NCBI GenBank assembly: GCA_017557605.1
Contig: JAFYYJ010000108.1
Location: 1 to 45,337, forward strand
Source: Salinivirgaceae bacterium
GTDB taxonomy: Bacteria; Bacteroidota; Bacteroidia; Bacteroidales; SZUA-534
Direction of reading: 5' to 3'
Length of the DNA stretch: 45,337 nucleotides
Below are positions 18,701-25,606 of the stretch, one piece after another (the first letter of the stretch is position 1; every line of letters begins with the position of its first letter). Position numbers and translations under genes: made by a program. The notes beneath the pieces are model-generated. The model worked only from the letters and a program-made list of their open reading frames with translations. It ran no database searches and was not told the origin of the DNA.

Positions 18701-21471
18701 GCTCGGTTTCCTTTACCACCATTTATACATACATACACTTTGACATTTTCGCCATTCAAGTGTAGGCATCCGTTGAGCGGAATAAAGAAATTGTCATCAC
18801 CGCCTTCCGATAGTGATTTAATCTCCACATATCCAGTCAGTTCCAACGTGCCGTTACGCAGCCATAATGGCTTTAAAATAAGCGGAGGATTATCTTGATT
18901 GGTGAAGCCATCAGGTTTTGTTTGTGGTTTGATTTCGCCTTTATTACCAAAATTTGTTGCATTACCCATTAATTGGAAGTTGCTTGTGTTGCTTGAATAT
19001 AGCTTTACACGATATGTTTGGTCGGTTCCTTTATCAATTATAAGTTGGCTTAATTTTGTGGTGTTGTAGCAATTAAATTCAACATTCTTTTCTCCAACAA
19101 ATCTAATAATGCCTCGTCCATCAGAACCTTCGGCACTAATGGCTTCGTCTAATTCATATTTGGAACGCTGAGTCATAATTACTTGGCCACGGTTTATGAA
19201 GTTGCCGCCAATAACTATTGTGTCGGCTTGCGTTTTACTGCCGGCTCCATAAACATAAATGCCGCCTGTTGTAGCAATGTCAATATTTCCACCTACATAT
19301 ATCGATTGATTGGCTTTTGTAAATGCCAAAGAACCATTGGTTAGTGTCAAGTTGCCGTTTATCACTAAGTTTTTCGAAAGCTTGCGCTCCACATCGCCGC
19401 TATATTCAAGTATCAAGTTATTGTATGTGTATTGATGTGGTATGGCATTGGAAATGTGTGCGCCATAAAACCTTGTTGTTCCACCATCGGGCGACACAAA
19501 CAAACTATAGTTGCCGTTATTGGGGAAATCGCCGGCTCCAATACTTAACGTTCCTTGTCCGTAAACGTTCATAAAATTATGTCCATCGGCATAAGTGCCC
19601 ATATCCAGTTCGGCACCAGCGCAAATTTTTACTGAACGAGCGGTCTCGTTTCTGACCGTGGTTACTTTAAATCCGTTTAAGATAACCACGTTGTGGTTCA
19701 TATCGGGAATTTCTGCACCAACGTGAGTTTTGCCAGTGGGGTCGGTTGTCCATGTGGTGAGTTCGTTCCAATTACCATTGCTACAAGTGTATAAAGTAAC
19801 AACGTTTGGCTCCGCTGCTGTCCATACACCATTGATATCGGGTGTCGTAACCGTTATTTTGTTGCTTCCAATTGTGGCGTTTTCATTAACTTTCAAACCA
19901 TTATGATAAACTTTCCACACGCCTAAATCGCCATAGTTCAAACCATCGTCGGGGTCAACGTATGTGAATTCCATTCCGATAGAGCCTTCGGCAAGGCCTG
20001 AGCCTCCTATTGTCCAATAGCGCTCAAGGTCGGTGGAGTGTCCTGACTCTGCAGTATCCATAACTTGTACCGTCACGTATGAAGATGCACCGCCCGATAT
20101 TCCTGACACGAATTTTACAGGCGAGTATTCTTTGCCAGTTGTTGCGCTTTCTGTGCCAACATGCAGTATTAATCCATTGGATGGATTCATGTATTTGAGC
20201 GTGCCCTCGCCTCCGGCAATAAACATGTGGCTTTTGCTTAATGCAGTACTTGCTGAAATTGCTTTAACAGACAATAAATGTTCGTTAAGGTATATATATG
20301 AATTATTATTCCATGTCAGAGTACCTGTTATCTCAACATCTCCACAAAGAGATAAACTATTGCCAGTGGTTAGAGTTGCAGTCAAATTTGGGTAATTGCC
20401 AGGCAATATGCAGGTGTTCGTACTATTGTATTCAATACTGTTTTCAAATACAAAGTTGCCGCCAATGCATGTTGTTAGGCCATTTATTGTGGCGCTGTTT
20501 TTTATAAGGATTGTGCTGTTTCCGGCTGAGTGGCTGAAATCAGTTGTGCCGGTAAATGTTATTTGGCCTCCTTTCAAAGTGAGAGTTTTTCCGCTTCCCA
20601 AACGTATATCGCCTGACAATGTGACATTTTGGTCTATAGTAAGGTCGGCGTTAATTGAGAGGTGGCAGCCTTCTTTGACTTTTATTGAAGTGACACCTTT
20701 GATGTCGAAATGTTCGTCAATAGTTAAATTTCCGTTTACTTCTAATTCCTTCTCTAAATAAAGTTTATAGTTATCAGCAACTACAATACTTCCGCCGTTA
20801 TAAGTTAGTTTTGTACTTACTTTTGAATTGAAATTAGAGACGTATTTGCCGTTTTTGTTGATTGTGAGATTTTTAATAATATTAGTGTTATTATTATTGT
20901 TTCGATTGTTTGTGAAAGTTTTATTATTGATGGTGAGGTTAAAATCAACGAGTCCCCAACTGAAATCAGTATCAGTATTATTTGTTCCTCTGTCGGCAAA
21001 AACATCAACATTGGTTTCTAAAGTGTAATTATTACCTTTGATTTTGTGTTTCAATATTAAAGTGCCATATCCATTATTATACCCCCCAATTGTTGCATTT
21101 GCGCCTAAGGTGAAATTGGAACCAATTCCCACAGTTACCGTTTTCCCTTCTGCAATGTTAATCGTTCCGGAAGTTATAAATTCTTTGCTTGAAGTATTTA
21201 AGTCACCGTTTATTACATTAAGGGCTTTATTGCTGTTTATGGTGAATTTATTGTTAGTTGAATAATTGACGTCTAAATTCACATTATTTGCTATGGTAAT
21301 TTCTTTATTTGTGGGAGGAACCCCCAACCACCAAGTATTGTTGTTATTCCAATTCCCATCTTGTCTGGTAGTGTAAGTTTGTCCCCACGTCCCATTGGCC
21401 AAAAATGCGAGCACTGCTAAGCACAAAACCTTAGCATTAATGCCTCTTGTATTTAAAAATGAACGTTTCAT
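9703..21471 (-). CDS. Giant modular T9SS-secreted surface protein (3,922 aa)
   Basis: A predicted cell-surface or released protein. The N-terminus (MKRSFLNTRGINAKVLCLAVLAFLANGTWGQ) is a Sec signal. The body is Asn/Thr/Gly/Ser-rich with endless short strands of the type (N/D)G-x-hydrophobic-x-hydrophobic, suggesting stacked beta-helix. Five headers with Trp-rich GxW...TW or NxW pattern start large modules near residues 38, 567, 1512, 2487 and 3407. Each is later followed by an FPxG-like segment (about 1360, 2323, 2787, 3610). Two PKD/Ig-like segments lie near 3020-3240. A fibronectin-like domain (LPVTFAAFAGHQ, then WTTLSENNNDYFEIERS) at about 3745-3845 precedes a type A sorting domain (VSIVPNPTSGLFTL to the end). 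An adhesin, matrix or gliding-type role is inference. A strong Shine-Dalgarno sequence precedes it. Confidence 0.92.
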   Translation of the reverse strand: MKRSFLNTRGINAKVLCLAVLAFLANGTWGQTYTTRQDGNWNNNNTWWLGVPPTNKEITIANNVNLDVNYSTNNKFTINSNKALNVINGDLNTSSKEFITSGTINIAEGKTVTVGIGSNFTLGANATIGGYNNGYGTLILKHKIKGNNYTLETNVDVFADRGTNNTDTDFSWGLVDFNLTINNKTFTNNRNNNNNTNIIKNLTINKNGKYVSNFNSKVSTKLTYNGGSIVVADNYKLYLEKELEVNGNLTIDEHFDIKGVTSIKVKEGCHLSINADLTIDQNVTLSGDIRLGSGKTLTLKGGQITFTGTTDFSHSAGNSTILIKNSATINGLTTCIGGNFVFENSIEYNSTNTCILPGNYPNLTATLTTGNSLSLCGDVEITGTLTWNNNSYIYLNEHLLSVKAISASTALSKSHMFIAGGEGTLKYMNPSNGLILHVGTESATTGKEYSPVKFVSGISGGASSYVTVQVMDTAESGHSTDLERYWTIGGSGLAEGSIGMEFTYVDPDDGLNYGDLGVWKVYHNGLKVNENATIGSNKITVTTPDINGVWTAAEPNVVTLYTCSNGNWNELTTWTTDPTGKTHVGAEIPDMNHNVVILNGFKVTTVRNETARSVKICAGAELDMGTYADGHNFMNVYGQGTLSIGAGDFPNNGNYSLFVSPDGGTTRFYGAHISNAIPHQYTYNNLILEYSGDVERKLSKNLVINGNLTLTNGSLAFTKANQSIYVGGNIDIATTGGIYVYGAGSKTQADTIVIGGNFINRGQVIMTQRSKYELDEAISAEGSDGRGIIRFVGEKNVEFNCYNTTKLSQLIIDKGTDQTYRVKLYSSNTSNFQLMGNATNFGNKGEIKPQTKPDGFTNQDNPPLILKPLWLRNGTLELTGYVEIKSLSEGGDDNFFIPLNGCLHLNGENVKVYVCINGGKGNRAFMPAGKFILDAGLFDASSGSGAVFRNTSEIYINGGTFRAAQLRPSQNVDGGKTTYVQTGGTAIFDSQGEEKAGYATFHMPFETYTFKMTGGTLKIYGAQNKTGKSTIGGSFAIKCNPENSKITGGEIIVSAVKTDWTTKHTECRMISSIPLYNLTLANEDGRGSDVYTNHTYTDFSGDVNGNPVSVEADKLYVKNNLKICSGVTFLTKTGGVLKDIEVGGDLIIESGATLIHGNNTITLNGDGSRIQQFTSDGTVKKDNGSTFGYYNLIIDDNADVQVNSDIIVRNDFTLGEGAKMRDGAANTYTLQGKNITINGTHLRPVSGAGKIEFKGDSPTISGNGNGSLNNVNVELTSGVLAINARNITINGDLRLLNSGNNSSGRVSVEGTSKLTFGPEAHIYTDEADGQDFGERKIIYTNGLSSSGGVAKVYSEDANSFLFPFGTKNGSNYYYTPALITYKKADVYGTITSMPVLGAHPLIGNASKALAYYWVTKEDGFSGVPAGDLEQNYTYQASHVRGTIGNYVPARYHNAEWKKGVTGDMHKGANNFDYNTATNASGEYTCGDPNDSFTDILKLYSSNYVTTNSNTGNWNDPRSWSIDSVNGVPNVKIGDTYYKYNGNTKYVEYNPATGDDIVPGSEIELYESEGVFNSSLPTPTATTAVRIGSASHNHTIMMTENGESCATLRIEPGSTLDLGVFTGHTFSLVEVDESAEEGAGTLKIASLGNNDLVYDGVYRGSFPSGDFVKFLGEHGGTVHYYGNTKTYYIPSVSESGLALTNYCNLIIGGDVYGHRIRIPMDIDITIYKNLIAKGFMHSAYVWNPHTVTIHGNLIVKTNSEFYMAEASANKTMNYIINGNVDVEESGSFRVSGKSKIIHNLEIGGNLNVNGTFNLSYGTIGNDAFQIATTFFGSDTSRITGNGSIKFYRVICDKGFDASSMLILQNPHVSTEHADDEAFLVLKHGTFQVDFPSDDNSIDLNTNCPLTIATPTRLSVKKGTVNVCNYDNNHELTLNGSIDVQGGVLNIGDQSKEQSNSIVYSATSTPTINVSGGQMNVNGIIRRTTGTRYGSLIYHQSGGTVVIKGNDRAVNAPDGNSAFEVMNDGSEFITTGGELIIKATDGGDRFGDVLIEPTIANCTGGSIIFDGGDEQKILSATSLHRIVVNSGSQLHVYSYPITTDSLEIANGAIFDSRGFDLTIKKGFRNQNNSNVSGIDAGGFIAGNSTQTTYFTGNNVRFGGAADNLTNFANVIVNGRLTLTDAYSDIMVNKNLTLTYGTVTDNGSDIRLIGDLENYGTFVSNESTGGLNFCGTITEQYIKGVGTGVLGSVTINNPHKLFLYTDTRIDNKLTLNAILYADIYQLTLGENATIDEAVGFDKTKMILLNGAQEDKGVRKIIHSGSSSFTIPIGVDGFYTPAKYVFTKNISGEETSLTVKTVDYLNKNLTETPTTYLKYFWVVTTEGFNEENVDKDAANGNFTVTQTYTYPDDATHLVVDASQSESDMLPEYLHTLGEYEWVNFKTGGKASLDANNNQIIFNPSFGHLEGEYTAGIVHDTIYTGLPVLYSNGTGGGNWHEKSTWKKKDENDNYIDLGPTEDIGENPVHLRGDDVVIVDADDTKSYCLYFDDVAATLDCRTKSGNDFGRVYGSGTLKIDATDKGNYMFPAGNFDKFLKYSTSTVEFGGDNNGTLPASPGNSSRPLPNVKFSGTGIKTLPAGTTEEIDGNLTIVDGATLNNTANNIKIIVRGDWTDKNTSVSGFNAGSSIVEFNGDSTQRLNVYNDNTVFPSLIINNTGTQSDSIIIGDCDTEEPINHGISVSSKLTLTKGHVHTDLNNCLVVSEPTANITGGSEDSYVDGPLGIYAIAKSNPKYPVGNDNRFASTTLNNVSVGGVWKVQYFNQQSGNEAVTATMTDPLTGVSENEYWKVYPPTGNENATANLTLRYDEQSYPQIRTAAQLKKLTMVSYPNPDKWAIIKNSGASGTVTSGTITSTEDAQTVSNKEFTLGYLGTTAKLTPGNYYVCDGNNSVEIPVTLTGTPNYTLQYTVDGGAPITIPDITSDSYKLVLSASTLGGHKHDNEGNPLPYEVRLAGVSDPSGDGNAFTNDVANVIVWYNEVPTIIGDDAVGQGDTHPYSTTTTGHNSTSYLWSWSGTGNSNATLSSTNQSSINVTFKRPGSNANTNTGTYTLSLTNTYTNSNGTTCSASSNKIVNIQKKPQPKIVADNGTFSSCYGETHTYSVSEVVNHTYLWSVTGGTITSGLKSHTCTVEWGNSGSGTITISETGQGNGTGSETKEIFFYPAAEIGTIVPPEYVCDNTRGTVTIKNTKSTLQYMVCDNNDESIVYSGYQSGTGEDLNITIDAIRTNVEIKVIAKNDGCSTESEGKPIKISPNPDITWVIGEDLYIGKPTNLHLEQTSEFNEMSYEFTNTIGSNNIAGNFPNPANDVDIELPIATTATKLEGTLRVKETSHDCFSDYKIEKEVSQDYLWNGSESNVWNTDNNWWAKTEPSTSDNVIIPSNVANMPVISSASAKAANITINSGASITLSDNTLTVYGDLTNNGEITANGGKIAFTAGNHNVTGENTFTDVDNAGNVTFNSTNTIKGDINNSGTINGNIVLNNTDKQQSITGNGSYGSVTVDNASGVTINSDITINGELTLNSGLVTVPDNKILTFGTSASANSKNANAYVIGKMKKFGSSSFTFPTGDNDHRAMVQIIPIGASSESWFTVSYSSTGNEDLANENKVEGLVRVSSIDMWDIHGDDGNGNSQKSQIKLFWDDAERSGITNDLSKLVVAHYTGSRWEIIRQDKSDDGWILSREVTSYSPFTFGSTVEEEHPLPVTFAAFAGHQEGNSIVLEWTTLSENNNDYFEIERSSDGINFVTIGYVEGAGNSNSRIDYSFNDNAPEQGRLYYRLSQVDFDGTREYADKVVTVTFANNKLAVSIVPNPTSGLFTLQNCGNSGQLVIMTQNGMVVKEFEVTNFNQQINIGDLANGIYIAKYTTDSESTILKIVKF

Positions 21472-21478
21472 AATTAAT

Positions 21479-21486
21479 CCTCCCCC
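21479..21486 (-). promoter_or_regulatory. Strong Shine-Dalgarno of the giant T9SS gene
   Basis: The minus strand reads GGGGGAGG, 7 nt before the ATG at 21471. This is near the canonical anti-16S complement and stands out because most starts in this window have no recognisable Shine-Dalgarno sequence. Confidence 0.7.
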
Positions 21487-21509
21487 TAATTTGCTTGTTT
21501 ATAACGCCC

Positions 21510-21517
21510 CAAAGATA
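21510..21517 (-). promoter_or_regulatory. -7 promoter box of the giant T9SS gene
   Basis: The minus strand reads TATCTTTG (TAnnTTTG), about 39 nt before the ATG, giving a predicted leader of roughly 30 nt that contains the Shine-Dalgarno sequence. No clear -33 TTTG was found. Confidence 0.55.
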
Positions 21518-21795
21518 CTAATAGTCTATTATTTATACTAAGGTATAGCGGCGCGTTTTTTTGGCTGATAAATACTTGCTTTTGTGATATATGTCATAAA
21601 AAAAACAGATGCAGCTCAATGTGCGGCTCCTCAATTTTGATAAAAGGAACAAACAAAAGGATAATTGTTGTTTTGCGGTTGATAACCGCTTTTGCGGCTT
21701 GAAAGGCGAAAAAGGAGAGGATAGGGATATGTTGAGAGAGTAAAGTGTAATGTGCAAAGAGTAAGGTTGAGTTTCGAAATTTAACTCCTAACTTA

Positions 21796-23175
21796 TCACT
21801 TCCCAATACAAAAATGTGAGAAAATATTCCCCAATACCTCGTCGGGCGTTATCTCAGAACCGAGAATTGAACCAAGGTTGTCGATAACATCGTGAATGTC
21901 GATGGCCAGCAGGTCGGTTTTGGTGTTGCAGTTCAGTTTGATAGTGGCGCGGTCGAGCGCTTCACGGGCAAGCAGCAGTGCGTTGTAATGACGGGCGTTG
22001 GTGATAATGACATCATCGGTGTTCTGTTGGCGCATTTTGCTGGTCAGCAGGTCGATAAGGCTGTCGATATTGCCGCTTTTTGCCGAAATCGACACTTGCC
22101 CGAGCAGTTTCCGGCTGTTAATTGTCGGCAGGTTGGAGTTGTGAATGTCGCACTTGTTCAGCACCACAATCAGCGTTGCGTCTTCTGTCATTCGGGCTTC
22201 AATCTCGCCAAGCGACGCGGTGATTTTCTCTACAGTGTCTGCGGCATCGAACATTGCAATCACAATGGCGGCGCGGCTAATCTTCTGGAAGGTCTTTTCG
22301 ATTCCGAGATTTTCTATCGTGTCAGTTGTTTGGCGGATGCCTGCCGTGTCAATGAAACGGTAGGTTATGCCGTCGATGTTGATAGTGTCTTCGATGGCGT
22401 CGCGGGTGGTGCCGGCAATGTCGCTCACAATGGCGCGGTCCTCCTTCAGAATTGCGTTCAGCAATGTAGATTTACCCACATTCGGCTCGCCGATAATGGC
22501 AACTGGCACACCGTTTTTGATGGCGTTGCCAAGGCTGAACGATTTTATCAGCCTGTCGATTTCCGCACCTATATTATTTAGTAGTGTGCGTAATTGCGAA
22601 CGGTCAGCAAACTCAACATCTTCTTCGCTGAAATCCAATTCCAGTTCAACAAGCGATATTGTTTTCAGTAACTCATCGCGCAGGTGAGCCAATTCTGTCG
22701 ATATGCCGCCGCGCATTTGGTTAAGCGCCACGCGGTGCGATGCAGCGCCCGTTGAGGCAATCAAGTCGGCCACGGCTTCGGCTTGTGACAGGTCCATCTT
22801 GCCGTTCAGAAAGGCGCGCTGGGTGAACTCGCCTGGGGCGGCCATTCGTGCGCCGTTGGCAATGAGCGTTTGAAGAATCTGTTGCTGGATGAACGTTGAG
22901 CCGTGGCAGCCAATCTCAACAATATCGTCGCCGGTGTAGGAGTGGGGCGCGCGGAAAACGGTCAGTAGCACCTCGTCAATTGGCTCACCATTATTGCTGA
23001 TGGTTCCGAACACTGCGGTGTGCGACGGTTGGCTATTGATATCGAAGCTCTTTCGCCGTGCGCTGAAAACCTTTTTGGCAATAGCTGTGGCCTGCGGTCC
23101 GCTAAGCCTTACAATTGCTATGGCGCCGTTGCCTGTGGCTGTTGATATTGCACAAATGGTGTCGGAAAAATCCAT
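21796..23175 (-). CDS. mnmE: tRNA uridine-5-carboxymethylaminomethyl modification GTPase MnmE
   Basis: A 459-residue three-domain GTPase that, with MnmG, installs cmnm5U at the tRNA wobble position. The N-terminal folate-binding domain starts DTICAISTATGNGAIAIVRL. The central helical region contains GEFTQRAFLNGKMDLSQAEA. The inserted G domain (from about residue 215) has GEPNVGKST (G1), the AGTTRD switch, DTAGI (G3) and NKCD (G4). The protein ends in FCIGK, with the catalytic Cys of the conserved C-terminal motif. The start at 23175 follows a good -7 box at 23192-23199. The secreted protein gene ending at 23253 lies 77 nt upstream, so mnmE probably has its own promoter. Confidence 0.97.
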   Translation of the reverse strand: MDFSDTICAISTATGNGAIAIVRLSGPQATAIAKKVFSARRKSFDINSQPSHTAVFGTISNNGEPIDEVLLTVFRAPHSYTGDDIVEIGCHGSTFIQQQILQTLIANGARMAAPGEFTQRAFLNGKMDLSQAEAVADLIASTGAASHRVALNQMRGGISTELAHLRDELLKTISLVELELDFSEEDVEFADRSQLRTLLNNIGAEIDRLIKSFSLGNAIKNGVPVAIIGEPNVGKSTLLNAILKEDRAIVSDIAGTTRDAIEDTINIDGITYRFIDTAGIRQTTDTIENLGIEKTFQKISRAAIVIAMFDAADTVEKITASLGEIEARMTEDATLIVVLNKCDIHNSNLPTINSRKLLGQVSISAKSGNIDSLIDLLTSKMRQQNTDDVIITNARHYNALLLAREALDRATIKLNCNTKTDLLAIDIHDVIDNLGSILGSEITPDEVLGNIFSHFCIGK

Positions 23176-23191
23176 CAGTTCAAATTTTCCG

Positions 23192-23199
23192 CAAAGATA
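23192..23199 (-). promoter_or_regulatory. -7 promoter box of mnmE
   Basis: The minus strand reads TATCTTTG followed by CGG, a perfect TAnnTTTG match 17 nt before the ATG. A T-rich stretch about 18 nt further upstream could be a degenerate -33 element. Confidence 0.6.
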
Positions 23200-23252
23200 G
23201 TATTTTGCTGTTGGCTAAAAACAGTTGCTTTTGTTAGTCAAAACAGCAATGC

Positions 23253-23954
23253 TTATTTTACAACTTTTGAATCCTCTTTTATTAGTCGGTTTATCTCTTT
23301 GTATAACAAGATTATATCCTGCTTTTCTTTCATATGGATGTGATGTTGGAAGCAGAATTTGCGCAGCTCGTCTTTGTGTGTCGGATATTGATTGAAAATA
23401 GCTCCGCGGCGCTTCGGAACAGAGTTCAGTTCTTTGCCGTTCCATGTGTAAGTTGAGGTTTTATGCAATATTTCACCAGTTTTGCCGCTGCTGTTTATCG
23501 TGTTGTATTTTTCTTCCATTGCTTCGTATTTTCTGATTACAGAAATACTGTCTTTCAGCATTATGCACATATATCGGCCGCTCATTCCTCGCAGGCCTTT
23601 GTCGTACATCGGCTCAAAAAGTTCGACATCGCCGTAGTTGTTGTCAAGCGAGAAACTGACAATTGAGTTTTTATCAATAATAATGGCGTTGTTGTTCACT
23701 TCGTTGAAGTAAACCAGCTCATCGCGGAAGGCGTCGTAGCGTAGAGGAAGGCCTTTGTAAACGTCGCCGCTTTTCATTGTAACATCGCCTGCAAGCCAGT
23801 TCTGATTGTAAAAAGGCGTGCCGTTAAGCCGTGCGTAGTAATGCACAAAGGCGTTGCCGGTTATGTTCTGTATGGCCGTCTTTTTGAATTTGTCGCCTTG
23901 AGCGTGACAGTTGACGGCGGCAAGTGTGAGTATCGCAATAATCAGTTTCTTCAT
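23253..23954 (-). CDS. Secreted protein of unknown function (233 aa)
   Basis: The ATG at 23954 gives a signal peptide (MKKLIIAILTLAAVNCHAQ); an earlier in-frame start at 23969 would overlap the stop of the upstream gene and only adds MLNSR. The segment WLAGDVTMKSGDVYKGLPLR followed by YDAFRDELVYFN resembles a small beta-domain common in Bacteroidota secreted proteins, in which a surface is described by repeated strand-turn units; I cannot name a family. The C-terminal 60 residues are Lys-rich and helical (HHIHMKEKQDIILLYKEINR). It begins 4 nt after the MG2/plug-like gene, so it is the last gene of the TBDR/DUF4249 locus and presumably acts in the periplasm or outer membrane with it. Confidence 0.75.
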   Translation of the reverse strand: MKKLIIAILTLAAVNCHAQGDKFKKTAIQNITGNAFVHYYARLNGTPFYNQNWLAGDVTMKSGDVYKGLPLRYDAFRDELVYFNEVNNNAIIIDKNSIVSFSLDNNYGDVELFEPMYDKGLRGMSGRYMCIMLKDSISVIRKYEAMEEKYNTINSSGKTGEILHKTSTYTWNGKELNSVPKRRGAIFNQYPTHKDELRKFCFQHHIHMKEKQDIILLYKEINRLIKEDSKVVK

Positions 23955-23958
23955 ACGG

Positions 23959-25593
23959 CTATTTAACATTAATCAGTTTGAAGTCCTTTATTATTTCGCC
24001 TTTTCGGTTGATACCGGTAAACTCTATCACAAACTCGCCAGTCTCGTCCGACAGCTCAATCTCTATTTTGTTGCCATTGTTTGCCGAAACCTTTGGATTC
24101 CAATATGTTGTCTGTCGTAAATCGGGCAATTTGTCTTTCGATTGTTCTGGCCGTCCTGATTCCAAAGACGGTTGAAATCCTTGTATAGTGAAGCTGAACG
24201 TGCCGGGAACAGACAGCTTGTCCCAAAAATCCTGTTTGTGAGTCCAAACAATCAGTATTCCGTTTTCGAAGATTATGTTGCCGAAATATCTTGGCCGTGT
24301 TTGCGTATCGACTTGCTTGATTTTTGCCGAGCCACAGCTTAGAAGCGGCGATATCTGCGACAATGGTACACCGTCGACTATGATAAACGGATTGGCGTTT
24401 ACTGTTCTTTTCAGTTCGAAATCGGTTACTATTCGCATTTCGGCTATGCCTTTGTTTTTGCGGATGCGTATGAACGGCAGCACCTCGCGAGCTATCTCGT
24501 TGAAGTCGGTAAATGCAACATAATCATCTGTTTTTATGCTGTGAGCCGGGGTGCCAATCACGTACTGCTCGTAGTTCGATTCGGGGCGTGAGGATGTTTC
24601 CTGCGGTTTGTACAGATGAAGGTCATACGCCTTTGATATTATGGCCTTGTTCAGTTCCATGCTGTCGGTCTCCTGATACGATTCGGTCAGGCTGTTGTTG
24701 CTGTCGGTGCGGCAAAATTGATTATCGAGTGTTATGCGCGCGTTCAGATACGGCTCCAATTTGCTGTTGAAAGCGTTCACAAATATCTGCTGCTGACCAT
24801 AATATTCATGTAGCAAGGTGCAGAACCGTCCGTTTTCGTCGCTGATGTCGTAACGCAGGCGTATCACACTGTCTTGGAATGAAGTGAACACCACTGCATT
24901 GTTAATGGGTGTACCAACCGAGTCAGTTACGGTGCCGGTTATCAGAACGCCATCGTATGGTGTAAGCGGGCAGAAGCCGTCATTGAAACTGAACGGCTCA
25001 CATTTGCCGGCAATTGGTTGCCACTGTCTGTCCCACTGTTTTTTGCTGATGATGCGGACAATCGCGTTGATGCTGTCATCAGATTGCAGTGTCAGCTCAA
25101 ATCTCTCTTTTGTCCGGAATTCGGTTTTAGTCAGTCCGATGATGCCTCCAGATACAGGCTTTTCTGTTTCTGAATTGTTTGTCCGTAGTGTCTTGTCGGG
25201 TGATTTTCCGAAACGGTTGGTTACATAAAATTCGCGCTGGCAGAAATAGTTGTCCACATTTGGGTAGTTTGTGTAGGCGCGTATGCGGTAGTAGCCTGTT
25301 TGCAGCGAGTCGGGAATGTTGATAAGCCCAGAGGCAACACTATGGTTTCTCTTTGCCACAGTGCCGACAATCCAACTGCCGTTGGCGGCGGTAATGTCGA
25401 TAAGTACATCGTTGCCGTTGATGCTGTCATTCAGTATGTTAGTGTCGAGCAAAACGCCAAACAGCAAGTCGTCGCCCGAAATGTAGCTACTGCGGTCGAT
25501 TTGCAGAAAAACTGCCGTAGGAGTGGATGTCGCCGCTGCCGTCGCAAACAGTCCCACAGATATTATTAATGCCGATAAAATCTTCTTAATCAT
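23959..25593 (-). CDS. Secreted MG2-like protein with a TonB-plug-like segment (544 aa)
   Basis: A signal peptide (MIKKILSALIISVGLFATAAA) is followed by an MG2-type beta-sandwich start (FLQIDRSSYISGDDLLFGVLLD, split here as FLQIDRSSYISGDDL and LFGVLLD), as in alpha-2-macroglobulin-like and large Bacteroidota surface proteins: the sequence GYYRIRAYTNYP at about 100-112 is typical. A carboxypeptidase-regulatory-like domain (GTVTDSVGTPINNAVVFTSF, about 215-235) follows. Later NPFIIVDGVPLSQI (about 405-418) resembles the core of a TonB plug domain, but no beta-barrel follows. It lies 13 nt after the DUF4249 gene and 4 nt before the next gene, so it belongs to that operon. Function unknown; an accessory to the TBDR is an inference. 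Confidence 0.75.
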   Translation of the reverse strand: MIKKILSALIISVGLFATAAATSTPTAVFLQIDRSSYISGDDLLFGVLLDTNILNDSINGNDVLIDITAANGSWIVGTVAKRNHSVASGLINIPDSLQTGYYRIRAYTNYPNVDNYFCQREFYVTNRFGKSPDKTLRTNNSETEKPVSGGIIGLTKTEFRTKERFELTLQSDDSINAIVRIISKKQWDRQWQPIAGKCEPFSFNDGFCPLTPYDGVLITGTVTDSVGTPINNAVVFTSFQDSVIRLRYDISDENGRFCTLLHEYYGQQQIFVNAFNSKLEPYLNARITLDNQFCRTDSNNSLTESYQETDSMELNKAIISKAYDLHLYKPQETSSRPESNYEQYVIGTPAHSIKTDDYVAFTDFNEIAREVLPFIRIRKNKGIAEMRIVTDFELKRTVNANPFIIVDGVPLSQISPLLSCGSAKIKQVDTQTRPRYFGNIIFENGILIVWTHKQDFWDKLSVPGTFSFTIQGFQPSLESGRPEQSKDKLPDLRQTTYWNPKVSANNGNKIEIELSDETGEFVIEFTGINRKGEIIKDFKLINVK

Positions 25594-25606
25594 TGTGTTG
25601 GCGATA

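Larger units (their letters stand above)
21472..21795. other. 324-bp intergenic region between mnmE and the giant T9SS gene
   Basis: Near the giant gene it holds that gene's -7 box and Shine-Dalgarno sequence. The rest is low-complexity purine-rich sequence on the + strand (GGCGAAAAAGGAGAGGATAG, AGAGTAAAGTG, AAAGAGTAAGG). No convincing gene, hairpin terminator for mnmE, or structured RNA was seen. Short open frames on the minus strand here have no protein-like features. Confidence 0.6.

Noticed and set aside
21533..21757. Short minus-strand open frames in the mnmE-giant gene spacer
   Set aside because: Low-complexity composition, no ribosome-binding site or family features, and overlapping alternatives in several frames.
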